Shown piece by piece: positions 1 through 9,115 of a stretch of DNA of 64,000 nt (within the stretch, counting starts at the first letter, position 1; each line of letters begins with the position of its first letter). This stretch comes from Burkholderia cepacia (GTDB taxonomy: Bacteria; Pseudomonadota; Gammaproteobacteria; Burkholderiales; Burkholderiaceae), in contig NZ_LDWR01000011.1 of assembly GCF_001039005.1 (NCBI RefSeq), positions 372,001 through 436,000 of the forward strand. Reading direction: 5' to 3'. Position numbers and translations under genes: made by a program. The notes beneath the pieces are model-generated. The model was not told the DNA's origin. It saw only the letters and a list, made by a program, of their open reading frames with translations, and made no database searches.

Positions 1-1807
1 CATGCGCATGCTGGTGCACGTTGCACGCGTTCGCACAACCGCACATCGCGGCAGCCGCCGCACGCTGCAGCGGTGCGCCGCCGCGCTGCGTCGCGCCCCA
101 GCCGCCGTAACCGCCGTACTCGCGCACAGGCGACCAGTCCGGCATCGCGGGCGGGATCGGTGCATCGTGCGACGCGAACGGCCCCGCGCCCCATACGATC
201 CTGCCGCCGACCACCGTCAGCAATGCGGTCGTATCCACGATATCGTCCTCCGCGCAGGTGAAGAAATCGCGATCCGGGACCACGAGGTCGGCGAGCTGCC
301 CGACCGCGATGCGCCCTTTCTTGCCTTCCTCGTTCGAGAACCACGTCACGTATTCGGTCCACATGCGCAGCGCGGTCTCGCGATCGAGCAGGTTGCGTTG
401 CGGATACATGCGCAGGCCGCCGACCGTCTTGCCCGTCACGAGCCACGCGAGCGACACCCACGGGTTGTACGACGCAACCCGCGTTGCATCGGTGCCGGCC
501 GAGACCTTGATGCCCTTCGACAGCATCTTCGCGACGGGCGGCGTCGCTTCGGCCGCCTGTGCGCCGTAGCGTTCGACGAAGTATTCGCCCTGGTACGCCA
601 TCCGGTGCTGCACCGCGATGCCGCCGCCCAGTGCCGCAATCCGGTCCATCGATTTTTCGGTAATGGTTTCCGCGTGATCGAAGAACCAGTTCAGTCCTTC
701 GAGCGGAATGTCCTTGTTGACCTTCTCGAACACGTCCAGCGCGCGGCTGATCGTTTCGTCGTAGGTCGCATGCATGCGCCACGGCCAGCGGTTCTGCGCG
801 AGCACGCGCACGACGCCGTCGAGATCGTCTTCCATCTGCGCCGGCAGATCCGGGCGCGCGACGCGGAAGTCTTCGAAGTCGGCCGCCGAGAACACCAGCA
901 TTTCGCCCGCACCGTTGTTGCGGAAGTAGTCAGTGCCGTCGTGATACTTCGTGCTCTTCGTCCAGTTCACGAAGTCTTCCTTCTCCGCGTTCGGCTTCTG
1001 CGTGAACAGGTTGTACGCGATCCGGATCGTCATCTCGCCCGCATCGTGCAGCTTGCGGATCACCTCGTAATCGTCCGGATAGTTCTGCGACCCGCCGCCC
1101 GCGTCGATCACGCCCGTCACGCCTAGACGGTTCAGTTCGCGCATGAAGTGGCGCGTCGAGTTGTACTGGTATTCGAACGGCAGCTTCGGCCCTTTCGCGA
1201 GCGTCGCGTAGAGAATCGTCGCGTTCGGGTTCGCGAGCAACAGCCCGGTCGGGTTGCCCGCGGCGTCGCGCAGGATCGTGCCGCCCGGCGGCTCCGGTGT
1301 GTCCTTCGTGTAGCCGACGACACGCAGCGCGGCTGCATTCAGCAGCGCGCGGTCGTACAGGTGCAGGATGAACACGGGCGTATCGGGCGCGGCCGCGTTG
1401 AGTTCGTCAATCGTCGGCAGGCGCTTCTCGACGAATTGATGCTCGGTAAAGCCGCCGACCACGCGCACCCACTGCGGCGCGGGCGTGATCGCGACCTGCC
1501 GCTTGAGCATCTCCATCGCGACCGCAAGCGAACGCACGCCGTCCCAGCGCAGTTCCATGTTGTAGTTCAGGCCGCCTCGAATCACGTGCGTATGGTTGTC
1601 GATCAGGCCCGGCAGCATCGTGCGGCCGTCGAGGTCGACGACCTTCGTCGTGCGGCCGGCAAGTGGCATGACGTCCGCGTTGCCGCCGACCGCGACGAAA
1701 CGGCCGTCCTTGATCGCGACAGCCGTCGCGACGGGGTTCGCACGATCGAGCGTCGTGATGCGCCCGTTGTGCAGGATGAGATCGGGTTGAGTACCGGTTG
1801 CGCTCAT
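1..1807 (-). CDS. Amidohydrolase, YtcJ-like (3' end beyond window)
   Basis: This is a metal-dependent amidohydrolase of the YtcJ/imidazolonepropionase-like superfamily, probably hydrolysing an amide or cyclic amide in the cytoplasm; the substrate is unknown. The frame opens with MSATGTQPDLILHNGRITTLD, the usual N-terminal beta-sandwich. It continues into LPGLIDNHTHV at about residue 65-72, the HxH metal motif. Later metal-site segments are WRMHATYD, FDHAETI and SAGTDATR. About 602 residues are visible and the frame is still open at the left edge, so the C-terminus is missing; the visible end is alanine-, Cys- and His-rich (MCGCANACNVHQHAH), which may be a metal-binding tail. The ATG at 1807 lies 18 bp after a small XapX gene on the same strand, so the two are probably co-transcribed. 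The divergent LysR gene is the likely regulator. Confidence 0.85.
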   Translation of the reverse strand, partial: MSATGTQPDLILHNGRITTLDRANPVATAVAIKDGRFVAVGGNADVMPLAGRTTKVVDLDGRTMLPGLIDNHTHVIRGGLNYNMELRWDGVRSLAVAMEMLKRQVAITPAPQWVRVVGGFTEHQFVEKRLPTIDELNAAAPDTPVFILHLYDRALLNAAALRVVGYTKDTPEPPGGTILRDAAGNPTGLLLANPNATILYATLAKGPKLPFEYQYNSTRHFMRELNRLGVTGVIDAGGGSQNYPDDYEVIRKLHDAGEMTIRIAYNLFTQKPNAEKEDFVNWTKSTKYHDGTDYFRNNGAGEMLVFSAADFEDFRVARPDLPAQMEDDLDGVVRVLAQNRWPWRMHATYDETISRALDVFEKVNKDIPLEGLNWFFDHAETITEKSMDRIAALGGGIAVQHRMAYQGEYFVERYGAQAAEATPPVAKMLSKGIKVSAGTDATRVASYNPWVSLAWLVTGKTVGGLRMYPQRNLLDRETALRMWTEYVTWFSNEEGKKGRIAVGQLADLVVPDRDFFTCAEDDIVDTTALLTVVGGRIVWGAGPFASHDAPIPPAMPDWSPVREYGGYGGWGATQRGGAPLQRAAAAAMCGCANACNVHQHAH

Positions 1808-1825
1808 GTAGTGTCCTCGATGCGG

Positions 1826-1993
1826 TCAGAAGCCGAGCCAGTGACGGACCGGCGCGATGGCCTGTGCGCCGACCAGCATGCCGGCCAGGCCGACCAGCGC
1901 GATCAGCGGCGGTGCGGGTGAGCGCACCTTGATCACGCTGTACACGACGCCGATCAGCACGCCGGCGCCCAATGAAAGTAGATAAGATTCCAT
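1826..1993 (-). CDS. XapX-domain small membrane protein (first copy)
   Basis: This is a 55-residue hydrophobic protein beginning MESYLLSLGAGVLIG. It has two predicted transmembrane segments (about residues 5-21 and 29-47) separated by the loop KVRSPAPPL. The SPAPPxIAL motif and the length match the XapX domain family (DUF1427), whose function is unknown. The ATG at 1993 is preceded by a GGAGAGA ribosome site. A longer upstream start in the same frame would add a charged, non-conserved extension and is not favoured. The gene leads a likely two-gene operon with the amidohydrolase and is divergent from the LysR gene. A second XapX gene with the same motif lies at 4067, so the locus carries two paralogues. 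Confidence 0.8.
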   Translation of the reverse strand: MESYLLSLGAGVLIGVVYSVIKVRSPAPPLIALVGLAGMLVGAQAIAPVRHWLGF

Positions 1994-2118
1994 AACGATT
2001 TCTCTCCGGGCCGGATTAGAATCACCTGCATCGCACGCGCGCCTTCGCGGTGCGTAGCATCGACGGCACGATCCGCTGCCGCCGCATCCGTTTCGCTTCC
2101 CTGCCATTCGTTCCGACC

Positions 2119-3042
2119 ATGCAACACCTTCCTGATCTCGAAGCCTGGGCCATCTTTGCGCGCGTCGCGGAGACCGGCTCGTTCGCCAAAGCCGCCGACC
2201 TGCTCGGCGTGACGCAACCGACCGTGTCGAAGGCGATCGCGCGCCTCGAAAAGCGGCTCGGCGCGATGCTGCTGTACCGCACGTCGCGCAAGCTGTCGCT
2301 CACGCCGACCGGCGAACTGCTGCGCGACCGCGCGATCCGCCTGCTCGCCGACGCAGAGCTGATCGAGAGCGAAGCGTCCGCGCAGGCGCTCGAACCGCAC
2401 GGCCTCGTGCGCGTGAATGCGCCGATGTCGTTCGGGCTGCGCCATCTGTCGCCGGTGCTGCCCGCGTTTCTCGAGCGCTATCCGCGCGTCGACGTCGACC
2501 TCGTGCTCACCGATCACATCGTCGACATCGTGTCCGGCGGCTTCGACGTCGCGATCCGCATCGCCGAGCTGAGCGATTCGTCGCTGCGCTCGCGCCGGCT
2601 CTGCGCGGTACGCCGCCCGCTCGTCGCGTCGCCCGCGTACCTCGACCGGCGCGGCCGCCCCACGCACCCGCGCGACATCGAACAGCACGTGTGCCTCACC
2701 TACACGAACCTGCCGACGCCCGAGCACTGGCGCTTCCGTCACCCGGAATCGGGCGAGGAAGTCGGCGTGTCCGTGCACGGGCGCATCCGCACCAACAACG
2801 CGGACGTGATCGTCCCCGCGCTCGTCGCTGGTCACGGGCTCGCACTGCAACCCGAGTTCCTGGTGTGGGAAGCGATGCAGCGCGGCGAGCTCGAGGAAGT
2901 GATGGACGACTGGAAGATCGCCGACATCAACGTCAACCTCGTCACGCCGCCCGGCATGCTGCGCGCCGCGCGCGTGACGGTGCTGCTCGACTTCCTCGCG
3001 GAGCACTTCGCGCATGCGCCGTGGGCATTGCCTGTCGCCTGA
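2119..3042 (+). CDS. LysR-family transcriptional regulator
   Basis: This 307-residue DNA-binding regulator has an N-terminal winged helix-turn-helix at about residues 5-62 ([19 protein letters not shown], then [17 protein letters not shown]). A LysR substrate-binding domain follows from about residue 90 to the end, ending in the typical [12 protein letters not shown] and [13 protein letters not shown] segments. The ATG at 2119 gives the usual family start ([16 protein letters not shown]); an in-frame ATG 69 bp upstream would add a basic tail not seen in the family. It is divergent from the XapX-amidohydrolase pair and convergent with the isochorismatase-like gene, so either is a plausible target. 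The effector is unknown. Confidence 0.9.
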   Translation: MQHLPDLEAWAIFARVAETGSFAKAADLLGVTQPTVSKAIARLEKRLGAMLLYRTSRKLSLTPTGELLRDRAIRLLADAELIESEASAQALEPHGLVRVNAPMSFGLRHLSPVLPAFLERYPRVDVDLVLTDHIVDIVSGGFDVAIRIAELSDSSLRSRRLCAVRRPLVASPAYLDRRGRPTHPRDIEQHVCLTYTNLPTPEHWRFRHPESGEEVGVSVHGRIRTNNADVIVPALVAGHGLALQPEFLVWEAMQRGELEEVMDDWKIADINVNLVTPPGMLRAARVTVLLDFLAEHFAHAPWALPVA

Positions 3043-3104
3043 ACGCGCGGCGGCGGCGGCCGCGGATCGTCGCGGCCCTCGCGGCGAGCCACGGCCGGCG
3101 CCCG

Positions 3105-3791
3105 TTACTTCGCCGGCACGGCCGCGAGCGATTCGTGCGGCGTCGCGGTGCGCTGCGCGGCCTTGTGGACCATCGTGTACGCGTAGTCGACACCCATCCC
3201 GTACGCGCCCGAGTGCTCCCGCACGATCGCCATCACCGCGTCGTACGTGTCGCGGCGTGCCCAGTCGCGCTGCCACTCGAGCACGACCTGCTGCCACGTG
3301 ACGGGCACGGCGCCGGCCTGCACCATCCGCTGCATCGCGAAGTCGTGCGCATCCTTCGACGTGCCGCCCGATGCATCGGCCACCATGTAGATCTCGTAGC
3401 CGCCTTCGAGCATCGCGCACAGCGCGAACGTCGTATTGCAGACTTCGGTCCACAGGCCCGCGACGATCACCTTCTTGCGGCCGTTCGCGGCGAGCGCGTC
3501 GCGCACCTTCTGGTCGTCCCACGAGTTCATCGACGTGCGTTCGAGCAGCGGCCGGTTCGGAAACACATCCAGCAGTTCGGGAAAGGTGTGGCCGGAGAAA
3601 CTGTCGGTCTCGACCGTCGTGATCGTGGTCGGCACGTCGAACGCCCTCGCCGCCTTCGCGAGCCCGACGACGTTGTTCTTCAGCGTCTGGCGATCGATCG
3701 ATTGCACGCCGAACGCCATCTGCGGCTGCTGATCGATGAAGATCAGCTGGCTGTTCTGCGGAGTCAGTACTTCAAGCTTCGGGTTGCTCAT
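3105..3791 (-). CDS. Isochorismatase-family cysteine hydrolase (YcaC-like)
   Basis: This 228-residue cytoplasmic hydrolase has the isochorismatase fold. The nucleophile region is GLWTEVCNTTFALCAML with Cys118. An N-terminal acidic residue, Asp20 in LIFIDQQPQM, belongs to the expected catalytic set. The length and the segments VTTVETDSFSG-like and RTSMNSWDD resemble YcaC-type hydrolases of unknown substrate more than true isochorismatases or nicotinamidases. The gene faces the LysR gene tail to tail and is divergent from the second XapX gene, with a repeat-containing control region between them. Its association with XapX proteins and an amidohydrolase suggests a small amide or amine catabolic locus; this is inference. 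Confidence 0.87.
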   Translation of the reverse strand: MSNPKLEVLTPQNSQLIFIDQQPQMAFGVQSIDRQTLKNNVVGLAKAARAFDVPTTITTVETDSFSGHTFPELLDVFPNRPLLERTSMNSWDDQKVRDALAANGRKKVIVAGLWTEVCNTTFALCAMLEGGYEIYMVADASGGTSKDAHDFAMQRMVQAGAVPVTWQQVVLEWQRDWARRDTYDAVMAIVREHSGAYGMGVDYAYTMVHKAAQRTATPHESLAAVPAK

Positions 3792-3932
3792 GGCGCGGGT
3801 CGTCCTGTGAACGGGAAAAGAGGGGCCTGCCTCGACCGTCGAAACGGGAGGAGCCGGGTGCGGGTCGGCGCCGGATCGTCATCCGGCTCGAAATATTTAA
3901 TCCGCAAACGCGCGGCGCGAACATCCAAGAAA

Positions 3933-3961
3933 CGGAATCGATGCGATTCCGGAATCGATGC
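3933..3961. promoter_or_regulatory. Candidate operator: 12-bp direct repeat plus palindrome
   Basis: The 12-mer CGGAATCGATGC occurs at 3933-3944 and again at 3950-3961, a 17-bp period. The first copy also forms a perfect inverted repeat with 7-bp arms (GGAATCG and CGATTCC, 3934-3950, ATG between them). It lies in the 275-bp gap between the divergent isochorismatase-like and XapX genes, 142 bp from one start codon and 106 bp from the other. Repeated half-sites of this kind suit a dimeric regulator; the regulator is not identified. Confidence 0.45.
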
Positions 3962-4066
3962 CCGTTCCGGGCTACCCGCCCTTTTTTTCTTCACGCAAAC
4001 CCGATACGCTTTCAGGATCTTGACGGCGTACACCACACCGCTCGTCGGCCATCACGGGACCTCACC

Positions 4067-4327
4067 ATGAAACCGTATTTCCTGTCGCTGCTCGCCGGCC
4101 TCCTCGCCGGCGCCATCTACGGCGCGATCGGCGTGAATTCGCCGGCGCCGCCGATCATCGCGCTCACCGGCCTGCTCGGCATGCTGGCCGGCGAACAGAT
4201 CCTGCCCGTCGCGCGCCGCATGTTCGCGGGCCATCGGCTCAATACCGCGTGGCGCGACGCGCAGTGCAGCCAGCACATGTTCGGCACGCTGCCGGGCGGC
4301 GCCGCGAACGACCGCAAGCCGTCGTGA
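4067..4327 (+). CDS. XapX-domain small membrane protein (second copy)
   Basis: This is an 86-residue protein whose first 50 residues parallel the XapX protein at 1826. It begins MKPYFLSLLAGLLAGAIYG, followed by the loop VNSPAPPIIALTGLLGMLAG. It has two hydrophobic segments and then a hydrophilic tail of about 35 residues that the first copy lacks. The ATG at 4067 follows a short ACCTCACC leader without a strong ribosome site. It ends 25 bp before the antiporter gene, so the two may be co-transcribed. Function is unknown. Confidence 0.78.
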   Translation: MKPYFLSLLAGLLAGAIYGAIGVNSPAPPIIALTGLLGMLAGEQILPVARRMFAGHRLNTAWRDAQCSQHMFGTLPGGAANDRKPS

Positions 4328-4352
4328 TGCCCTCCATCGCCGCCAGCCGCGC

Positions 4353-5933
4353 ATGACGAACGTCGAGCTGTTCCAGTACCTGCTGCTGTTGATCTGTGGC
4401 GCGGGCGCGCTCACGTGGCTCGCCGAACGGATCTCGATTCCGCCGGCCGTCGTGCTGCTGCTCGGCGGCTGCGTGGTGGCGGTCGCCGGCAAGCGCGTGC
4501 CCGACATGGACCCGGCGCTGCTGCTCGCGGCCGTGCTGCCGCCGCTGCTGATGTCGAGCGGGTTCTACACCGCGTGGAAGGAATTCCGGCAGGAGCTCGC
4601 ATCGATCGCGTCGCTCGCGCTCGGCGCGGTGGCGTTCACGACCGTCGCGGTGGCGCTGGCCGTGCACGCCGCGAACCCGGCGCTGCCGTGGGCCGCGTGC
4701 TTCACGCTCGGCGCGATCGTGTCGCCGCCCGACGCGGTCGCCGCGAAGGCGATCCTGCAGCGCCACCCGCTGCCCGCGCGGCTCGTCGCGGTGCTCGAAG
4801 GCGAAAGCCTCGTCAACGATGCGTCAGGCCTGCTGCTGTACCAGATGGCCGTGTCGGCCGCACTCGCCGTGTCGATCACGGCCGCGAGCGCCACCGGCCT
4901 GTTCTTCTCGCTGACGCTGATCGGCATCGCGGTCGGCCTCGCGTGCGGCCATGCGATGTCCTGGGTACTGCCGCGCCTGCGTGACCCGATGCTCGGTATC
5001 GTCGTGACCTTCCTGATGGCATGGGGCAGCTACGGCGTCGCGGAAGCCGTCGACGGTTCGGGCGTGCTGTCGGTGGTGACCTGCGGCCTCGTGCTCGGCG
5101 TGCGCCAGCATCGCGTGTTCGACGCCGACATGCGCATCAAGGCGAAAGCGACGTGGGAAGCGATCGTGTTCCTGCTCGACGCGCTCGTGTTCATCCTGAT
5201 CGGGCTCGCGCTGCACGCAATCCTCGCGCGCGTGAACCACGAAGGCGCGGTGCTGATGGCCGGCCTGCGCGTCGCACTGCCCGCCACCGCCGCCGCGATC
5301 GCCGCGCGCGTCGTATGGGTGTTCGTCGCGATGTGGCTGCCGGGCCGCCTGCGCGCGCCCCGCGCGGGCCACCCGCCGTGGTCGTGGCGCGAGGCCGTCG
5401 TGCTCGGCTGGTCGGGCATGCGCGGCGTCGTGAGCCTCGCGGCCGCGATCGCGCTGCCCAGCAACTTCCCCGGCCGCGACCTGATCCTGTTCAGCACGTT
5501 CCTGCTGATCATCGCAACGCTGGTCGTGCAGGGCGGCACGCTCGCGCCGCTGATCCGCGTGCTGAAGTTGCGGCCGGCGGCGCGGCACACGATGTCCGAG
5601 CATGCGGTGCGCGCGCAGACGTTCGGCGCGGCGCTCGCCGAACTCGACGCGCTCGAGCAGCGCGGATCGAACCTCGAACGTGCATCGCTCGACCGCCTGC
5701 TCGCCGAATACCGGAGCCGCGTCACGTTCAACGAACGTGCGCACCGGCAAGGCGCCGAGCCGGCCGGCGTGCGCGCGCGGATGCTGCGCGTCGAACTCGA
5801 ACTCGTCGGCGTATCGCGCCGCACACTGCTCGACCTGCATCGCGACGGCAAGGTCGACGACGCCGTGCTGCACCGGATCGAATCGGAGCTCGATTTCGAG
5901 GAACTGCGGCTGCAGCGGCTGCTCGAACCGTAA
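4353..5933 (+). CDS. CPA1-family Na+/H+ antiporter
   Basis: This 526-residue integral membrane protein probably exchanges Na+ or K+ for H+ across the inner membrane. About twelve hydrophobic segments occupy residues 5-415. The conserved antiporter features are [16 protein letters not shown], with its functional Asp, and [14 protein letters not shown], with the Asn-Asp pair typical of the NhaP/NHE branch. [14 protein letters not shown] is a further family signature. The last 110 residues form a soluble, charged, probably helical tail ([19 protein letters not shown] onward), as in E. coli YjcE-type antiporters. The OsmC-like gene starts 47 bp downstream on the same strand. Confidence 0.9.
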   Translation: MTNVELFQYLLLLICGAGALTWLAERISIPPAVVLLLGGCVVAVAGKRVPDMDPALLLAAVLPPLLMSSGFYTAWKEFRQELASIASLALGAVAFTTVAVALAVHAANPALPWAACFTLGAIVSPPDAVAAKAILQRHPLPARLVAVLEGESLVNDASGLLLYQMAVSAALAVSITAASATGLFFSLTLIGIAVGLACGHAMSWVLPRLRDPMLGIVVTFLMAWGSYGVAEAVDGSGVLSVVTCGLVLGVRQHRVFDADMRIKAKATWEAIVFLLDALVFILIGLALHAILARVNHEGAVLMAGLRVALPATAAAIAARVVWVFVAMWLPGRLRAPRAGHPPWSWREAVVLGWSGMRGVVSLAAAIALPSNFPGRDLILFSTFLLIIATLVVQGGTLAPLIRVLKLRPAARHTMSEHAVRAQTFGAALAELDALEQRGSNLERASLDRLLAEYRSRVTFNERAHRQGAEPAGVRARMLRVELELVGVSRRTLLDLHRDGKVDDAVLHRIESELDFEELRLQRLLEP

Positions 5934-5980
5934 CGCCCGGCCACGCCGCCGGTCCTCCCCCTTCCCCACCTGGAACTGCA

Positions 5981-6373
5981 ATGAGCGAACTGTCCGTCGA
6001 AGCGAGCATCGGCTCCGTCGATTACCTCGTCCACTTCAGCGATGGCGTCCACCAGTGGCGCGCCGACGAACCGGCGCCGCTCGGCGGCGGCGATGCGGCA
6101 CCGACCCCGGTCGCGCTGCTGCTGTCGAGCCTCGGCGCCTGCACCGCGATCACGCTGAAGATGTATGCGCAACGCAAGGGCTGGCCGCTCGCCGAAGTGC
6201 ACGTGAAGCTCGCGCACGAATCGGGCAACGCGGGCAGCACGATCGTGCGCCGCATCACGCTCGACGGCGACCTGTCCGGCGAACAGCGCGAGCGTCTGCT
6301 GCAGATCGCGAACGCGTGCCCGGTGCACAAGATCCTCACGCATCCGATCACGATCGATACCGCGATCGCCTGA
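5981..6373 (+). CDS. OsmC-like peroxidase-fold protein
   Basis: This 130-residue cytoplasmic protein belongs to the OsmC/Ohr superfamily of thiol-dependent peroxide reductases. The first redox cysteine is in [21 protein letters not shown] at about residue 55. The second is in [17 protein letters not shown] at about residue 113. This spacing and the CPVHKIL motif are typical of the YhfA/OsmC-like branch rather than Ohr. It lies between the antiporter and a pirin gene on the same strand, with gaps of 47 and 31 bp, so the three may form a stress-related operon. Confidence 0.87.
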   Translation: MSELSVEASIGSVDYLVHFSDGVHQWRADEPAPLGGGDAAPTPVALLLSSLGACTAITLKMYAQRKGWPLAEVHVKLAHESGNAGSTIVRRITLDGDLSGEQRERLLQIANACPVHKILTHPITIDTAIA

Positions 6374-6404
6374 CGCACCCCGCATCGACCACGAGATCCT
6401 CTCC

Positions 6405-7289
6405 ATGTCTGCATCGATCAAGACCCTGCTCACGCCGCGCGAAAGCGACATCGGCAACCTCGTCGTGCGTCGCGTGCTGCCCGCGCGCGCCGCGCGGCTC
6501 GTCGGCCCGTTCATCTTCTTCGACGAGATGGGGCCCGCGGTATTGCCGGCCGGGCGCGGCATCGACGTGCTGCCGCATCCGCACATCGGGCTCGCGACCG
6601 TCACCTACCTGTTCGACGGTTCGCTGATGCATCACGACAGCCTCGGCTTCCGGCAGAAGATCGTGCCCGGCGACGTGAACTGGATGACGGCCGGGCGCGG
6701 TATCGTTCATTCGGAGCGCTCGCCCGACGAGGACCGGCCGCACGAGCAGCCCGTCCACGGAATCCAGACCTGGGTTGCGCTGCCGGTCGAGCACGAGGAC
6801 ACCGCGCCCGCGTTCGTCCATCATCCGGCCGACACGCTGCCGTCGTTCACGCGCGACGGCGCAAGCGTGCGCGTGATTGCAGGCAGCGCGTTCGGGCTCA
6901 CGTCGCCGGTCGAGGTGTTCTCGCCGACGCTCTATGCGTATGCGGAATTCGCGGCGGACGGGCAACTCGCGCTCGATGCGGAGCACGACGAACGCGGCGT
7001 GTATCTCGTCGACGGCGACCTCACCATCGACGGCACGCCGCTCGCTCCCGCGACGATGGCCGTGCTCGAACCGGGCGCCACCGTGACGCTCGCCAGCGCG
7101 AACGGCGCGCGCGTGATGCTGCTCGGTGGCGCACACCTGCCGGGCGAGCGTTTCATCGAATGGAATTTCGTGTCGAGCGAGCGCGCGAAGATCGAAGCGG
7201 CCCGCGTCGCGTGGGCCGCGCAGACGTTCGGCAAGGTGCCGGGCGAAGAAGACACGTGGACGCGCCAGCCGGAACGCAACGCGCACTAA
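6405..7289 (+). CDS. Pirin-family bicupin protein
   Basis: This 294-residue protein has two cupin domains. The N-terminal metal site is complete: HPHIGLATVTYLF supplies two His residues, and TAGRGIVHSERSP supplies the third His and the Glu. The middle segment IQTWVALPVEHEDTAP is a second pirin signature. Bacterial pirins bind iron or other metals and several show quercetin 2,3-dioxygenase activity; the physiological role here is unknown. It is the last gene of a plus-strand run and converges on the cellulose operon. Confidence 0.9.
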   Translation: MSASIKTLLTPRESDIGNLVVRRVLPARAARLVGPFIFFDEMGPAVLPAGRGIDVLPHPHIGLATVTYLFDGSLMHHDSLGFRQKIVPGDVNWMTAGRGIVHSERSPDEDRPHEQPVHGIQTWVALPVEHEDTAPAFVHHPADTLPSFTRDGASVRVIAGSAFGLTSPVEVFSPTLYAYAEFAADGQLALDAEHDERGVYLVDGDLTIDGTPLAPATMAVLEPGATVTLASANGARVMLLGGAHLPGERFIEWNFVSSERAKIEAARVAWAAQTFGKVPGEEDTWTRQPERNAH

Positions 7290-7311
7290 AGCGGTCCGAT
7301 CGCAAGCCAAC

Positions 7312-7337
7312 GACGGCCGGCACGCATGCCGGCCGTC
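7312..7337. terminator. Bidirectional hairpin between pirin and bcsR
   Basis: A perfect 11-bp stem (GACGGCCGGCA and TGCCGGCCGTC) closes on a 4-nt CGCA loop. It sits in the 54-bp gap between the converging pirin and bcsR stop codons. It has no T-tract, so its function as an intrinsic terminator is probable rather than certain. Confidence 0.55.
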
Positions 7338-7343
7338 ATGCGT

Positions 7344-7541
7344 TTACCGCTTCAATCCCATCAGTTTTGCCAGCGTCGGCCAGCGATCGAGCGACTCGAC
7401 GAACGCGCGGCGCGCCTGCTCGTCGACATAACGTTCGGGGTCGAGCGCCGGCAGATGCCGCGCGAGACCGAGCACGTCGTTCGGCTGCGACAGGCGATCG
7501 TCGTCGCTTTCGCCGGGAAGGATTACTGTTCGTCGATCCAT
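7344..7541 (-). CDS. bcsR: BcsR-like cellulose biosynthesis accessory protein
   Basis: This is a 65-residue soluble protein starting MDRRTVILPGESDDD. Its C-terminal half, ending ALDPERYVDEQ and AFVESLDRWPTLAKLMG, parallels the end of E. coli BcsR, where a similar RWPLLAEF segment occurs. BcsR works with BcsQ in assembly of the cellulose synthase complex. The ATG at 7541 overlaps the bcsG stop by 19 bp, consistent with translational coupling. It is the last gene of the operon, whereas enterobacterial bcsR precedes bcsQ. The short length makes the family call moderate. Confidence 0.65.
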   Translation of the reverse strand: MDRRTVILPGESDDDRLSQPNDVLGLARHLPALDPERYVDEQARRAFVESLDRWPTLAKLMGLKR

Positions 7542-9088
7542 ACGCCGTCCGGAGTTTTCACCGCGTAACCCGCGGCCGTCTGCATTGTCACCGTGCCTTC
7601 GTTCTCGCCCACCATCCGCGTGCGCGGCAGGTCGGCCGCGTATTGCGCGAGCGTCGTGCCCGGCTTGAACGGGCTGTTCGACACGAGGTTCGACAGCAAT
7701 TGCGCGAGCGCGAGAAAGCTGGTCGGCTGCTCGATCACGGTCGTCGCGCCGTGATTGCCGTCGAAGCCGACGAGCCGCACGCCAACCGGCCCGTGCACGA
7801 TGCGCGGCGTCGGAATTTCGCGCAGGCCCGCGACCTGGTTCTTGTCGCCGCGCAGCGCGGCGCCGTGCTCGGGCACGAACACGATCACCGCGCGGCGGCC
7901 CGATTGCGCGATCAGGTCGGCGAGACGGTCGAAGTCGCTCATCAGCTTCGTCGCGCGCTGCGGATACGAGTCGATGCTGGTCAACGAACTGCCGACCACG
8001 CGGTTGCCGTCGTGCAGGCTGATCGTGTTGTAGTACAGCGCGACCGGGCCCGGCACCGCCGCGCGCTGCGCATACCAGTTCGCGAGCGTCGCGTAGTCGT
8101 CCTTGATCGGCGAGCCGTCGAACGCATGCATCGCATCGGGCGCGGCCGCGTTCGAGATCATCGGCGCGTCGGCCACCCCGATATTGTCGTGGATCACCTG
8201 CAGGAAGTTGTCGAAGTGGCCATCGTGGTTCAGCAGCGACTGCACCGTATAGCCGGCGCCCGCGAGCTGCGCGAACAGCTGGCATTGCTGCGGCGCGGGC
8301 TTGTACAGGTCCTCGTGCGCCTCCTGCCCGCAGCTCGCGCGCAGCACGCGGATCGCCGCCGGGCCGCTGTAGCTCGCGGCCGTGCTGAAGTTCGTGAACA
8401 GGTAGTCGAAGCGGCTCAGCATCGGGTGATTGCGCACCTTCGCCGCATCGAGGTCATCCCACGACAGCGAGCAGATGTGCAGCACGATCACGTCGAACTG
8501 CGCGGCCGGATCGTTGCCGAGATGGCCGAACGCGACCTGCCGCTGCGACTCCTGCGCGCGGAACGTCGCGAGCGCGGCGTTGTGATCCTCGGGCTGGTCG
8601 GCGCGCCCCATCGTTGTCGTGCCCGTCACGTTCGCCTGCTGCGGGAGCGGTGCGACGACGCGCGCCATCAGCCCGCTGCCGGCCTGCCACAGCGGCATCA
8701 CGATCAGCACGGCCAGCACGAACGTCGCGACGCGCAGCCAGCGATTGACGACGAAATAGACGATCAGCGCGCCGGCCACCGTCAGCAGCAGCACGGGCGG
8801 CAGCAGGCGCGGCAGCAGCTCCATCCAGTAGTCGAACCGGAACGTGCTCATTTCGCGCGCGGCCTCGGCGAGACGGGCGAGCGGCGGCGCATGCAGCTCG
8901 TGCGCGAGCAGCGGCACCGCGATCGCGATCGCCGCGACCTGTCGCACGATGCGCCACGCGCGTCGCCGGATCGGCGCACTCGCCGCAAGCGCCACCGCGA
9001 ACGCGAGGTTCGCGAGCCACAGCGGCTGCAGGTGCCCGGTCGCGAACAGCGCGAACTTCAGGATGAAATACAGATTCCAGAACGTCAT
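7523..9088 (-). CDS. bcsG: Cellulose phosphoethanolamine transferase BcsG
   Basis: This 521-residue inner-membrane protein transfers phosphoethanolamine from phosphatidylethanolamine to cellulose. The N-terminal 150 residues hold about four transmembrane segments. A periplasmic alkaline-phosphatase-fold domain follows. The nucleophile region TAASYSGPAAIRVLRASCG has Ser at residues 239 and 241. Zn-site segments include FYNT-like YYNTISLHDGNR and VFVPEHGAALRGDKNQVAGLREIP, close to E. coli BcsG. All hallmark residues are present, so modified cellulose is predicted. It starts 27 bp after bcsA and overlaps bcsR. Confidence 0.93.
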   Translation of the reverse strand: MTFWNLYFILKFALFATGHLQPLWLANLAFAVALAASAPIRRRAWRIVRQVAAIAIAVPLLAHELHAPPLARLAEAAREMSTFRFDYWMELLPRLLPPVLLLTVAGALIVYFVVNRWLRVATFVLAVLIVMPLWQAGSGLMARVVAPLPQQANVTGTTTMGRADQPEDHNAALATFRAQESQRQVAFGHLGNDPAAQFDVIVLHICSLSWDDLDAAKVRNHPMLSRFDYLFTNFSTAASYSGPAAIRVLRASCGQEAHEDLYKPAPQQCQLFAQLAGAGYTVQSLLNHDGHFDNFLQVIHDNIGVADAPMISNAAAPDAMHAFDGSPIKDDYATLANWYAQRAAVPGPVALYYNTISLHDGNRVVGSSLTSIDSYPQRATKLMSDFDRLADLIAQSGRRAVIVFVPEHGAALRGDKNQVAGLREIPTPRIVHGPVGVRLVGFDGNHGATTVIEQPTSFLALAQLLSNLVSNSPFKPGTTLAQYAADLPRTRMVGENEGTVTMQTAAGYAVKTPDGVWIDEQ

Positions 9089-9115
9089 CTAACCCACTCC
9101 ATGATGAGCGCCGCG

